A stretch of 64,000 nt of DNA from positions 4,329,128-4,393,127 of the forward strand of contig OZ037771.1 in assembly GCA_964035545.1 (NCBI GenBank), in the 5' to 3' direction. A model generated the notes under the pieces. It had not been told where the DNA came from. It searched no databases and worked only from the letters and a program-made list of their open reading frames with translations. Source of the stretch: Bugula neritina (Eukaryota; Bryozoa; Gymnolaemata; Cheilostomatida; Bugulidae). The position numbers were made by a program, and so were the translations under genes. Shown here piece after piece: positions 25,476-38,500 of the stretch (the first letter of the stretch is position 1; the number at the start of each line of letters is the position of its first letter).

Positions 25476-27620
25476 AAACAAACACTGCTACATATATTAG
25501 TATACACTATTACAACATATACTGTAAAATACACCTATAGCTCATAATTCTTCTTACATGCAAAACAAATACTGTAAGTACATCTTTCTACTAGGTCACC
25601 AAGGTGTAGCTGTGTAGTATACCAAATAAAATATGTCTTGCAACATAGTGTATTTGATATCATCAAAAGATATAATATATATTTGGCATGCAATGCATAA
25701 GAAGAAAAGTTAATGAAAAGTCAAGCATATAACAAATGTATGTTTCAAGGCCCATATATCAAATGTGGGTGGCATATAAATACTTTGCCAGCCCTAGGAA
25801 TTTTAATAAAGTAATAATTATAGTTTGGTAAATATTTAAATTAAAGATAAAAGCACAGTATTGTACCAAAAAAGATGCCTTATGTGTGGGAGTATTATAA
25901 CGGGGTGTGTCAAAAGTAACTCAATTAGAAACTCCCGATTGCATGTAATTTATAAATTTTCTGCCTACAACCGATAATTTTTTTCAAAGCAATAATCAAA
26001 ATATTATATTATCTAGCAGTACCACCTTTCACCGCCATGGTTTGTACATCTATTTGTAATGTATATATATTTTGTACCTATATACTTTTTATCTTAAATT
26101 TCAATAAAAAACGAAATTTTGTTCCATAATTATAGCTATTCTGTAGAAACTAAAGTTGCTTTTTATTTGCCATATATCTTTGAAACAAAAACAAAAATCG
26201 TAGCAGATCTAAATGGATATAAAATCTATTTTACAGTTTTACAAACTTATAATTTGGAGCACACAAAAGCTCTCAACCATGAACAATAAAATTGTTACTT
26301 ATGCAGTGTTGGTAGTATTCTGCATGCACTATACTGCGCAATGCACCTTCACTACTGATACCAACATGCTTCTTTGCCAGAATTTTAGTGCTTTATTTCG
26401 AATAATGTTATACAAAAGACTTCTCACGAAATATGCATCACATTTATTTTTACAGCGAATAGACTTTTCCAAAAAATGATTGTGCAATATCCTTTTCTGA
26501 TGATTCACGAATGCAAAGTGTAGAAGGAATTTGATGCTGTCCTGCTTAGAAATGACATTGCTGCAATGTTAGTCTACATTTGATAATAAAAATGTTATTT
26601 TATTCACTGACAAGAATACAATGGAGTTTTAATAGACTAATATCTTTCAATATAATAATATAATTTATTTGTAAACAAAACAGAGTAAGTAGTCAAATGT
26701 ATATATACTATTTTATATCAAATAATTATTTTATCACCTAACCAGATAGCAAAATATATTTACAAAACAAAAACACCACTACAAGAAAAATTATGACAAT
26801 TAATGCAAATAATATTGCTACAGATATGTAAAACATGATAAAAATAACATCATCACAAAGTAAATATACAAATTAGCTACAATTTTCTATAGCCTTCACA
26901 AGTTACATTTAAGATAAATTCACATTGGCAAATATTTGGCTTTGCAAATATTTGGCTTCATACACAAAGAGGACTTTGAATAAAATACATAAAACTTAGA
27001 AATAAATTGGTGAAACATATAGTCAAAATAATATAATATATTCCCTTAGCGAAATGGCAAGAAAGTTCTGAGTATTTAATTACAATATAGTTATTATTAT
27101 TAAAATTTCTCCTTGTTATACTTACACGCTTAAAAGAAAGCATTTTAGGAAAATTTAGCTTTCCTGCAGTAAGCCAACAGACAACTTTTAGAGGTTAAAA
27201 ATTTCATTATAGATACCTGTCATCATAACGCAGACTACATACAATACATGTTGCACAATGAGAGCCAGTGTAAAAGCAAGTTTTACAAAAGTGTTGCAAA
27301 AAAAACAGTACATTCTACAACTTATCAAACTCATAATTACAATATTTAAATAACAATAAAATGAGAATTGAGGACTAGTTTGAATAGCTGAAAATCTGAA
27401 TAAAATATTTACAAGTTCTACATAAACGAAGATGCAGCCATACAACAGAAATATGACTAGTCTAGAAAAGTAGTGGAAGAGCAACGCAACCACAATGACT
27501 AGCAACGTAATTAAAAAACTTTTTTAGTTATAAAACTACCAGGAGCTATGGGATTGGCACGTTTGGCAGCATCGCTGCCGACATAAACAACTAATACAGG
27601 TAATCACTGTGTAACAATTA

Positions 27621-27626
27621 TTTAAT
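27621..27626 (-). terminator. ATTAAA polyadenylation signal, MFSD6-like gene
   Basis: The minus strand reads ATTAAA about 75 nt after the stop codon of the MFSD6-like gene. This implies a very short 3' UTR. It is a variant hexamer, so support is modest. Confidence 0.35.
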
Positions 27627-27701
27627 GCATTCTTTTACCACGAGAATAAACAGATAAGCTAGATAGTTATTTCCTTGTTGTATTTGCAGATTCTTCCACC
27701 A

Positions 27702-30700
27702 TTAAACTCCCTCATTTTTGATGAGATCTTTGGATTCGGGCAATTCTGCTTTTTCTGCATCTTTTTTTGCAATGAATGCTGTTTTAACATCCTTCCCTAA
27801 AGATATACAATATATTGCAAAAAATGGAACTTGAAATATTCACTAGAATGATATTTTTTCTCAAATTGAAAATTAATTGACATAAAAAACTTATGCAAGT
27901 ATATAGTCACTATCCCTGTGAGAACTCCTGATGGAAGAGGTTTTTATGATAAGATTATCGATATAAAGACTAATCTTGCATGTCTTTCATACTTATAACG
28001 TGATTTAAGATTCAGAGTTATAGGAAAAGGAAATACTAACCTTCGCTGTCAGAGCTGGCTTGAGCTGCCGGAGTACAGAGGAAACGAATGATTCCCTCGT
28101 TGATGAGGATGAAAACAACCAGAAAGATGCCACAACTCGCGGCGCAACACTGGAACAGAATCTTGTAACCAAACGGATCCATTTCTGACTTGTAGGTGTC
28201 CGCAAAAATACCTCCCAGCAAACTGCCCAACCCTAAACCTTTAAATAAATGAATGTGATAGATCACAGGCTACACAAACTCTATATAGCAATGAGAAAAC
28301 ATAGCCTTAGAGCATTAGCTTGAACTGTTGAGGCTAGCCAGTAGAAACACTTACCAAGTCCCCATTTGGTTCCATTGATGAGTCCGACAATTGTCCCTGT
28401 GTAACCTTTTGTCGTAATCTTCCCAGCATGCATGTTGGCAGCAGTAAACATCAAGCCAAACGTAAACATGTGAGTTGTTTCCACGGCGATAGCCCACATA
28501 GGTCCGGGTATGTACACATACGAGATGAATCGTACTGCATAGGCGGCCATTGCTAAATACAGACACGGCAGCGTGCCGACCTGAAAACAGACATACGTAA
28601 TACGTCAATCATCACACGACACTTCCAAAACAAGCAAACCAAAGCAAAATTGTGTTCAACTGTGATCGGTTTTAACGGAAGAAATGCACAATCTGGTTGT
28701 GTAAAATAACCAGAGACATACTGAAAATATGCCTGCTACAATTACCCAACACACGGTAGCTAATATTTAGAGTATGGCAGCTTTATTATTACAATGGTTG
28801 GGAATATTTATAAAGAAAAAATATAAAAAACTATCTGCTGCCAAAGACGCATATGTCTTCCTTGCACCACAAAAGGTCAAATTAGAAATCCTCTTACATC
28901 CTCACATTTCATGCGTATTTAGAATTAATAATCATTTCCAGAGAATCGATAAAATAACCTACAGAGAGTTGACTGCCAAAATGCCATGAGAAAAAAGTTT
29001 TGACGCCATTTTTGTGATGAATTACCTTCTCCACAATCCAGCCTCCGATAACAAAGATGGGGAACTCTACCAGCACGCTGACGAGCACGCACAAGCCGAT
29101 GTTGATCTGAGTAGCTTGAAATGTGACTCGTAGGTACAAGAATGCGTATGTCATCACTACGCCATTGTAGAATCCGAGAACCAGAATTATGAACAGAAAT
29201 GAGACAACTCTCACATTCTTCAAGATGCTTTTCAGCCCTAAAACACGTACTGATTTTACAGCAAGTAGACAAATTGTAGAATCTAGCACATTTTCAGAAA
29301 ATACAACAAATATGTAGGTAGAGGGTGCGCACTAATTCAGGATGACACTAATGAGAATTGGACAAAAAATGTCCCTCGTATGAATGAATTGTATTTTTAA
29401 CCAAGAAAAACACTCATCACAGCTAAAAAATAATACGGATAGTATCCGTATGCCACTTTGACACCAAGCATATATTCTATAAACACTATTATGAAGGTTG
29501 CAGCAATCAGCTGAAAATTGCCATGTGATGCAATTTGTTTCTAGTGGGCAGCTCTCCAAATTGGAAAATCTGAAAGGTACAAGTCAGTTCAAGGACACAT
29601 CTTATGTGATGGTCCAACCATTGCAAACTCCTACCTAATAAAACATTTTTAGTTCCGTCATTGAAAAGAACAAACAGTTTAGCTCCTGCTTCAGTCATAG
29701 CGTGCGTCTTTTAACTAGAAAAAAAATTGTTTCCTCTATTTTTAATAATTTAGAAGCCTAAAAAATTGAATACCTGTGATGACTTGAGAAGACTTGGCAA
29801 CGTTTCCTTTAGGATGGAAGTAAGCGACAGCACCTGACGACAAGCTAAGCAGCAAGTAGATGTAGAAAGCCGGGGTGTAATCTATTTGATTGGCTACAAC
29901 AGTTTGTTTCGATCCGAGTCTCTCAATAAGTATGCTGACCAGCAATGCAGAGAGGCCGTAGCCAGCACTACCCCATAGTCTAGATCTCCCCCACTTTCTT
30001 CTATCTTCTCCTGCAATTAGAGAAAGCATAATTACGTTGCTATACTATTAATAGTTAGAAGATTGTGAAAACTTTGGTGAAAATTTAGTTTTTCGGCTTA
30101 TTTATAGGGAATAACTGAATAAAATACACAATGCTCTAATTGAAAATAAACTAGAAGTAAAATTCCGACAAAAGTTTATACAAACAAAAATGCAAAACAC
30201 GATTAATCATTTTCTAGCAGGATATTATTACTAGGGCAGCATAAAAACACAGATCTGTTTTGCACCAAGCAGTAAAATTAATGTATTTTTCTAAATAAAT
30301 TAAAATGGTAAAGACAGAAAATTCTTACCAAGTAAACTGAGTGCAATGGCATCATTCATCATGAGCTCATTGCTGCCGAACAATGCTGCCATGACTCCAA
30401 TCACAAGGCACAGCCAGAAAGTCAAAGACACGAAGTCAGCAGTGGGCGTTTCATATTCACAGTCGAAAGACACAGCGCATGACACAGTGTCTTCTGCACT
30501 TTGGTATGTTACAATACTTGAAGAATTTTTAAAGGTTATTTGAGATGAATTTATAGCTGAGTCAATGGAGACGTTGTTATTCAAATGGCATTGTATGTTG
30601 CAGATCTGAGAGGTAAACTGTAGGCACATGTTTGGCTGGTGGCAGGGCAGAGGCTGGTCACATGATATGTTTGGTGAAGGCGGAGAGTTCATGAAATCAA

Positions 30701-30979
30701 AACTGTTACACTGGAGGGTAGCATGGGAGACTCTGATTGGCTGAGAAGGCAAGGAAATGGCGGGAACGGCAAGCATGGAGGCGTATAAAGGTCCGGTACA
30801 AACACAACTTAGAATAAGAATCAACTTGTGAGATTGAAATTTATCTGCTACGAATCCAACAATTGCATTTTTGAAGAAAGTCATGAAAAATATGAGGAAG
30901 TAGATGACTGCAAGCTCTTTCTGCCGAACTCCAATTTGCGTGAGAAATATAGGAAAGTATGGAAGTAACGTAGCCACAG
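27702..30979 (-). CDS. MFSD6: MFSD6-like major facilitator superfamily transporter (5' end unresolved)
   Basis: Minus-strand exons, in coding order: 30979-30329, 30010-29774, 29685-29635, 29237-29026, 28580-28355, 28238-28041, 27796-27702 (TAA). All junctions keep phase, giving about 556 residues. The order matches MFSD6: first helices with LLPYFPIFLTQIG, a long Cys/Asn-rich extracellular loop with several N-glycosylation sequons, DAIALSLLG, DRRKWGRSRLWGSAGYGLS (the conserved RxxGRxRxWGSxGYG-type segment), then helices with AFLYLRVTF and a Gly-rich segment GLGLGSLLGGIFAD near the C-terminus. The cytosolic tail is Lys/Glu-rich. The 51-nt exon is the least certain: it uses a NAGNAG-like acceptor. 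The frame is open upstream of 30979 to about 31082 and includes an Ile-rich stretch that would complete helix 1. An alternative acceptor at 31063-31064 is therefore possible. No ATG was found. The substrate is unknown. Confidence 0.8.
27891..28015 (-). mobile_element. SINE tail fragment in last intron of MFSD6-like gene
   Basis: Shares TGCAAGT, ATAGTCACTATCCCTGTGAG and the following GATGGAAGAGGTTTT block with the other SINE copies, then decays before the tRNA-like head. Confidence 0.55.
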
Positions 30980-31717
30980 CTGAAAATAAAAATATAATAA
31001 TTATTATCTTATAACTTTTAAAATAGGTCTGTAAAAACAATATTTCATTGTTCACCTTTTTCCTAGAACCTAGATTAATTGTCTAGTGATAACATTGTGG
31101 ACTTCTTAAATAACACTTGTCAAGTACAATAAAGGTTTTTACTGGAAAAACTCTGTTCTCACAACTTTCTAAAAACAGCCAGTCCTGGGTTAAAAAAATA
31201 TGCTAAACATTTTTGTAGGTTGGGGTATAAAGTGTGGTTGTATAGTTTTAGTATTTGTCTCTAGAACTTAGTAGCGTGCCAGCTCTACCTTCAGTTGGCA
31301 AGCTACCAACAGTACTAACACTTCCACATTGATATTAAATGTGGTATTTTGCACAATACTTCCTTTAGTATTAATTGCCATAACAAAGTAGAGTCTAATA
31401 TAACTAGGCCCCTGAGCCCTGAGAGTTGGAAATAAAATGTCGGCTAATTTTAATAACCAATGCTACACAAACTATTACTATTTTGAACAAAACTTCAATA
31501 ATTTTAGAAACCAAATTATTGATCTGAAAATGAAAATAAGCATAAGTGTATGATCATGCATTAATCTATCCTTTATTATAACTGCTCATTTGGAGAACTT
31601 GCAGTATAAATCAATTGCCAAATTTTTATTTGCCTATAAATTTAACACAGAGTTTTGTTATTCACATATAGAAATTTATTAGTAAAAATTGTGAGGGGGG
31701 GGGGGTAGAGTGGGTCA

Positions 31718-31853
31718 AGCATTTGGGGGCAGTGATTAAGAAATTTCAATAGTTAAAAAGTTTTCAATATTTTTTATGAATCTCGGTTTAGGGCTTGGGT
31801 TGAAGTTTTTCTTTACAAAATAAGCATTTACCATCGCCGTACCTCACTTTAAT
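31718..31853. mobile_element. MITE family B, eroded copy
   Basis: The left end GGGGGCAGTGATTAAGAAAT and the right end CATCGCCGTACCTCAC are complementary in part. The interior (GGTTTAGGGCTTGGGTTGAA) matches the family. Confidence 0.5.
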
Positions 31854-34800
31854 TTAACTTTTAATAAAAACTTGTAATAAAACTTTTCTCGAAAGCTTAG
31901 GTAAGATCAAATTTTAGAAAGAAGTTATTCAAAAATTTTGTTCCTGCAAGATATTTTCAGCCAAATATAATATTCTAGTAACTCAAAAGTACATTTACAG
32001 GAAAATAAAACAATAAAAAGTGGCATTTGTGAAATGTTTGCACATCAACCACTAATTTTTTCTGTAGGTACATCAGGAGTTCGAAACTCCCTGGAAGTTG
32101 AGTAGAACTGTTACACCTGACAGTTGAAGTAGATCCACGTACAGATGCGGAGACCTAAACAACTCTAATATCAAAACAATTTACAAAAACACCAGCTGGG
32201 AGGAGACAGAATTGGCCTTTACCAACTCACAGCTGACACTCTGACGTAAATTGTCGCCTAATCGTAGCTTGCCAATGCTTGCTTTTGAAAAAAAAGGAAG
32301 TTCTAAATCCTGGCTCAATTCTCTCAAGAAAAATTTCAAATTGCCTGAAAGCCAGCTCAGTCTGGGGCTTTTTATTTGTTTCTTGGATAATCAATTCAGT
32401 ATTTTCAAAGCAAAAAAAGTTTTGGCAGTGGAAGCAGATTTTGCAAATGTTTGGCGGGTAGAAATCTGCATATATAAGTGGATATTTTAGAACGTGTAGA
32501 AATAGTCAAGACCGTTACTTGCAAATGTTGAATGGCTAGCTATGAGGGGAGGTTCAACTATAGTCGGCACCATATCATTGGTCATTAGAGGCAAACTACA
32601 CGAACCGGACCACCCACGTAGAAATACAGGTTGTATAAAATTGGCATCTTGTTTTCTTGTGCCAAAGAGTTTGTGACGCAAGCCCTTTGAATAACAAATT
32701 GCTATTTTAAATGCAGTCATTCAAGTTTTAAATTTTCAAGTAAAGAGAGAGGTTTTGCTATGCCAATGTAGCTAAACACCGATAAAAAAAAACTCCAGGC
32801 AATAAATTAATATATTCTCGAACTTCTTAACAGCTTTCCTTTTTAATTAAATACTTTAATGATTAAATTAAAAAAAGTTCCTAAAAGTAATACAACTTAT
32901 TTCTTCAATATTAGTACTAGCAATATCATGGGTGCTGATTGATATACTTTTCACTTTATTGCACAGCAAAACTATGAAATAAAAATTCTGCTATCAAAAG
33001 ATGATTTATTTAACAATAAATTTCAATTTGTATGAATACGAGGTGTAGTGAAAACAAAACTACACCCAATTTAAAATTTCCAGTTATACATCAAATGAGG
33101 GGAATAATTAAAACACAGAAATCAGTCATTTTAAGCAAGAAATTTATATTATAGATTTAAAATTTTATGCTGGGCTTGCAATACATGTACAAATGATCAG
33201 CACAAGGCTTTGCATCATAGACATTTAAAACAACTCCCTACCAGTATTGTATAGTGCGTATGTACGTGTGGTGTCGCAGTATCAATAAGTAAAGAGCACG
33301 CATAATGGAAGCCTTTTAAAAGTTGTAGCCCTGTTGACTGGGTAACTAAAGGTACATTAATTTTTAGGCAAGTGACCAAAGAATGTAGACTGCGCCATAT
33401 TAATTACTTTCATTAATTGCATGTGTTTACTAAAATGATTGGAGAAGTCAATAACTTCTATGGATATATTGAAACGTGATGATGCAACTTTTACACTGAG
33501 TATAATTTCAATTGCTTGCCAATTACTTAATATTTATTTTTGATGTTTGCTAAATTACTAGCATTTTTAGAAAACATAAAAAATTGTTTACAATTTATTA
33601 CGAAAATGATATTATGTTTTAATGCTGAAGGCAACAATTGGTTTAGAATTTAGATATAAATTTGGAGTTTCAGCAGCTCTGCATTTTGATTGGCCGAATT
33701 TTACTAAGAAATAAATGCCGTAAACTAAATTCAATAATATTTTTTAGTTAAAAAGACAATTTGGTAGCTTGAGTAGCACTAGAATAAACTCAGGGAAAAA
33801 TTAAACTAGGGCATAGTAGCCGCAAACTCAAGTTAGCTGGTAAAGCACTTAATAGCTCCACTAACTCATTCACACCATTTAGCTTATGACAAAGCCAAGA
33901 ATATGACATGCTACCTACTCTGCTGTTTACAAGATCACCTGTAAATTAATTTTCAAAGCGTAAAAATAATAAATTAATAAATTTTAAACTGTGATGTGTG
34001 GTTTTTGTGCCAAAAAAATGCGGCACTCAACTTTTTGCTTGATTGCTCTAGAGACTTGGATTTACAAATGTTACACAACTTCAGCTCCTTGCTACACGTA
34101 GGTGGGTTTTATTCAGTAGAAAGAAACGAATGCTAGAAGAAACAGCAAGCAAGCTGAGTATGCTACAACTCTCCAAGAAAGCAACAGTCAGTATGTTGTC
34201 CAGTATTGCATCGATTTTTGTGTAGCAACAAGCTGTGATACCATAACTTCCTATAAGGTCTGCTTGCCTAGACATGTGTACTAACAAGTTACGTAATAAT
34301 AGTAATAACAGTAAACAGTGTCACTGACCAGACTGGTAAAAATAGTAAAGTTGTAAGCATCTACGACTGATTGAGTCAAGTCTATAATTAGATCATCATC
34401 TAGCAATTGAAAATAGACATGTCGGGTTATCTATCTGCACAAAAACATCTAAAACTAACATCGGCCCAGCCTGATTGAAGAGAAAATAATGGCATATTTT
34501 ACAGACATAACACAACTTAACTTCTTTTAGAACTGTATTCATAGATCTGTGGCTGCTGGCTGAGATACCAGGTGTGCAAAATACGTCATTTAGCTTTCTA
34601 CATTCCAACCTCCAGCTTTGGTACAAAAGTAGCAGTAGTAAAAAGAGTCCAAACTCACAAATATTTTTTGAAAGTAAAAATATTCTTTGAAAACACATTA
34701 ATTAGGTCTGAGTTAAGTTAGTCTTTCAACATTTCTTAAAGAGTTTAAAGAATAAAGTTTGGTATGGAATAATTTTTATCAAATAAGAATCAAGGAAAAC

Positions 34801-35021
34801 CTGTCCTCAACTCCAAGATAAAATCTTGTATGATAATAAATAAATATGTAATCATCTGATACGAGTCACCGTGACTTACAATTTTGCTGAAAAATAACAT
34901 AGAAACCTAATTGCTGGTTTAGAAACAGATTCTTGATTGCACGCTGTGAGCCCGTAAGACTGGATAAACAGCTCTTCCAAAGAAAAAGATAGCTATGTGC
35001 AGTAAGAAAGAAAAAGAAGCC

Positions 35022-35130
35022 TGTGATCTAGATTAGAAATATAGCAGGAGAAGTTATGCTGAACCCACATCCCAAACCAAATTTTTAAAGAAAACTAAAA
35101 ACTTAGACTATAAACCTTTCTCCACTGAGT
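35022..35130 (+). mobile_element. MITE family B, partial copy
   Basis: CTAGATTAGAAATATAGCA, GAAGTTATGCTGAACCC and CATCCCAAACCAAATTTTT follow the order seen in the full copies. Confidence 0.55.
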
Positions 35131-35774
35131 AAGTACAGAGTTAGACTATGTAACCATAAGATGCTGGTAGCAGAGCAAACCCACGTATTGTGAAATAACT
35201 CATTGTGTAGTAATAATGCCACATTGTAGAAAACCGCTATTATAACTGCTCAAGTTTAGATTATCAATATGAATTTTGTTAAGTTATAGAAATAAAGCTC
35301 TATTTATTAACCTTTCTTTTGGAGGACTAAAATGTAACAACCTCAACTATTGCACAGCCCGACAAGCTAGAACAGCCAATCACTGCCTATAGCACATCAC
35401 CAAGAAACTAAATGCCCGCCATGTTTATAGTACTGAAAGACACAATGCTTTCTAGAAGGGCTCGGCCTTGCTCAATGACAATAGTACTTGAATTTAACCC
35501 CTTTCAATCTAGAAGCAACAATACTAGTGAATACAATACTTAATAACACACATTAATTAGGATATGATAGCCGGTTCAATATATAGTTACATGCAGTATT
35601 ACATGTGTAATATATACCAGAAAAATGAATTACCAGAGAGGGTTAAGAAATATATCGCTTTAATAGTGATAAGCCTTTGGTCTACTGTATACCATGCCAT
35701 GGCAAGAGTTGGCTGTACCGTCCCCACAAAGACTTCCAGTTAGCAGGATGCAAAATCAACCTAATAAAAAAATG

Positions 35775-35778
<4 letters not shown>

Positions 35779-35858
<80 letters not shown>
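35779..35858. repeat. (TA)n microsatellite
   Basis: About 80 bp of TA with a single G near the middle, in gene-free DNA. Confidence 0.97.
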
Positions 35859-35861
<3 letters not shown>

Positions 35862-36316
35862 AAAAGTGCAAAATTGCATACTACATTATTAAATAAATTA
35901 AATTAAATATATATAATTATATTAAATTAAATTTAATATTTGAAAGTGAAAAGTTAAAATGTTTAATTATATTGTTACAGGAAAGCATATTATGTAATTA
36001 TATGTAGAGAAATGCAATCTATTAGATGAATGGAAAAGGTAAGCAGCTGTTAGCAGGAAGGAAGACCAATGAGTGGCCAAAAAATGACATGTCCATCAGT
36101 AATGGCCATTGGAGTGCTTACGAAATAGGTAGGCTGAATGAAATGAAATGGAATTTTGGCTGGCTATCATTGTCCAATGAAAACAGCTGAAAGAGAAGTA
36201 ATTCTTGGCAAAGACTACTCTTTAACCTCCTACTGACCGCTGATTACTGCTTTGCTATTGGTTACCTCTTAGCACGTGAAATATAACTAGGCCAAATCAC
36301 TGCCTTACCATAAAAT

Positions 36317-36623
36317 CTCATGCAAGTTTATAGTCGCCATCCCTGTGAGAAAACCCCTGATGGAAGGGGTTTTTGTAAATTGGGCTAAGGACTTATTCAT
36401 ATGTGGCACAAGAGCAATTATGACTGGATACTCTTCCTAACATCACCAATAGCTTTTTTTTGTCAGACTACAGTTGAAACTGAACTATGAAGGCGTTTTC
36501 GAGGCTCTGTGACATCACAACTGTCTGATTTTCGCTATGTGTTCAGCATTCACAGTTGAGTTTCAACTGTAGTCTGATTGAGGCATATAAGCAAACACTC
36601 TAACCCTTAGACCACGGCTCTTC
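36317..36623 (-). mobile_element. SINE copy interrupted by a small inverted-repeat element
   Basis: Tail and body (CATCCCTGTGAGAAAACCCC, CTCTTCCTAACATCACCAAT) occupy 36317-36460 and the A-box side of the tRNA head (AACCCTTAGACCACGGCTC) occupies about 36580-36623. The two halves are split by the inverted-repeat insert at 36464-36576. Confidence 0.75.
36464..36576. mobile_element. 113-bp inverted-repeat element inserted in a SINE
   Basis: The ends are perfect 18-bp inverted repeats: CAGACTACAGTTGAAACT at 36464 and its complement ending at 36576. It splits the SINE at 36317-36623, which shows it is the younger insertion. No target duplication is evident. Confidence 0.75.
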
Positions 36624-36640
36624 CCTGAACACTGCCTTAC

Positions 36641-36930
36641 CCCTCGTTCACACTTTGCCATATTGTACGCCATAACGTAAAATGTCAGCCATTTTTAATC
36701 TGTCCGGGCTGAAATTTTCAAAGTCTGCTATTAGGTAGGATCTATGACACTTCATTGGACAATTATATCCAATGAGTTAACACAAAAGTTTTTCTGTCGA
36801 ATAGGAGCCCTCCGGAACTTGTTTGAATCAAGCAGTGCTTGATGCTAACGTACTGTAGCATCGTACAGGAAGCTCAGACATTTGTAAAAATTGCTGATAT
36901 TTTACTATACGGCAAAGTGTGAATAGAGGG
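36641..36930. mobile_element. 290-bp MITE-like element with imperfect terminal inverted repeats
   Basis: The left end reads CCCTCGTTCACACTTTGCC; the complement of the right end reads CCCTCTATTCACACTTTGCC. Similarity continues for about 28 bp. No open frame and no clear target duplication, so the superfamily is undetermined. It lies directly beside the interrupted SINE. Confidence 0.7.
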
Positions 36931-38373
36931 ACACTGTAAATTGATACTATTGAAAATAATACTTCTTTCTATGGTATTATAAATGGCGCATTAATGAAAT
37001 TGAACGGAGCAGCTTCTTGACTACTCGTGTAATAGTCTTTGTGTAAAACCAGACATTGGTTACGTAACTAACCAACAAGTAGATTATCGATTACATAACC
37101 CACGCTGGCGGCAGGCTTGTCTGCAGTAGCTACCTGCAAAAGGAAACTCAACTAGCCAGAGCAACTGGTCACCTGGGCATTCATGTTTACCTAGCCGGCC
37201 AGTTTACCTTGGCAACAATGGTATTACTAAGTAATATTAATTATTGCACAACATAATGGTGCCAATAAATAGCTATAAACAAAATGCTGAATTTCTTGGA
37301 AACTTTTACTGCTATTTGTACCTGTTTAAAGCTGTCAGCACCACCCAAAGTAAAACATAAAAAGAATATTTTCCCCCAAGTTGAGCACTTGACAGTTGCT
37401 GTGGTTAGATTTTATTGCTATTAAAAGCTAGTCTACATACGGTACTTCGTTTAGCCGCACATAGATACAACTTGTAAAGGAAAATGACGTAATACTTCAA
37501 TCTAGTATTGTCTGGCATAACACACCCTACAATCACTATACAAACTGACCCACTTATCTATTTATTTCTCAACAAAATTAAATTAAGATGAACACCTCCC
37601 AGACCCCAAAATACAATGGACAACATGAACTTCTACTCCAACAGACTTTTTGAATATGCAGGTGTGATCTAGTGGAAACTTTGTGCCTTAGAAAAAAGGA
37701 CATTGTATAAATGACACTTGGCAAAGAGCTGCATAGCAAGTGTTGATGAATGTAGCTGGCAGACTATCAAATTAATCGTCAATTTTTTGTTGAAAATCAG
37801 GCCTAAATCTACCATTTACCATTGAGAGTAGTGTTCAACAGTACAACCTTATTATGATTACTCATTATACTGAATGAGAATAATTTATTACAAAAGACTA
37901 CAATAGACTACAATGCAGGCTATTAAATTGTTCTCAAGAACAAAGCTTCAAAGTATTGATTACTTTTCATAGTCGGGAATGGAAACAGAATGTTTAAAAT
38001 TTTATTTTTAACTATCAATAATTTGAACCAGTCTTGGGTATGAAAATATAGTTATTTCCAGGGTCTGCCATTCCCAGGTGTACTTTAATACGGAACAGCT
38101 TACTGTATAATGAGTTTGTAACTTTGGGAGTAAAACCAAAACTAATGGCAATAAAATAGTATATAACAGCTTGTTAGTGTAGTACTAGCTAGCTGTGGCT
38201 ATAATCATTAGTCTGGGCATGGCCTCAAGCTGTGAATGAGTAGTAAGCCATGGCTGTCCAGAAGTTAGGCAAGCCGGAAATCCATTGGAGATCTGTGATG
38301 TCATCGCAAGCCATGGTTCCAATTGAATGCAATTCATAGAATTTTGTAGCTTGCTAAATTGAAATTCTAGAGG

Positions 38374-38500
38374 TTTGGGCAGTAATTGGGAAATTGAGAA
38401 AAGCCTGTTTTCTAGATTAGTATGTCGCCATTAGAATTTCAACCACCCCAAACCAAAATTTAAGAAACTCAACCTAGGCTATCTCTGTTTTTTATTTGAT
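38374..38500 (+). mobile_element. MITE family B copy
   Basis: GGGCAGTAATTGGGAAATTG, CCTGTTTTCTAGATTAG, CAACCACCCCAAACCAAAAT and CAACCTAGGCTATCTC lie in family order. Confidence 0.65.

Larger units (their letters stand above)
14792..27701. other. Gene-poor spacer, 12.9 kb
   Basis: Contains the 3' flank of the XPR1-like gene, the CA and TG microsatellites, one SINE and three MITE B copies. Open frames at 21269-21490 and 26213-26479 have no recognisable domain. I see no supported gene on either strand. Confidence 0.6.

Noticed and set aside
25197-25547. Open frames on both strands at the TG array
   Set aside because: Same microsatellite effect.
26213-26479. Small secreted protein (hydrophobic start from the Met codon at 26279, MNNKIVTYAVLVVF)
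   Set aside because: One signal-like stretch in AT-rich DNA, no family match, no splice partner; could be chance.
27188-27505. 105-residue hydrophobic minus-strand ORF downstream of the MFSD6-like gene
   Set aside because: Hydrophobicity follows from T-rich codons; no motif, and it lies in the probable 3' flank.
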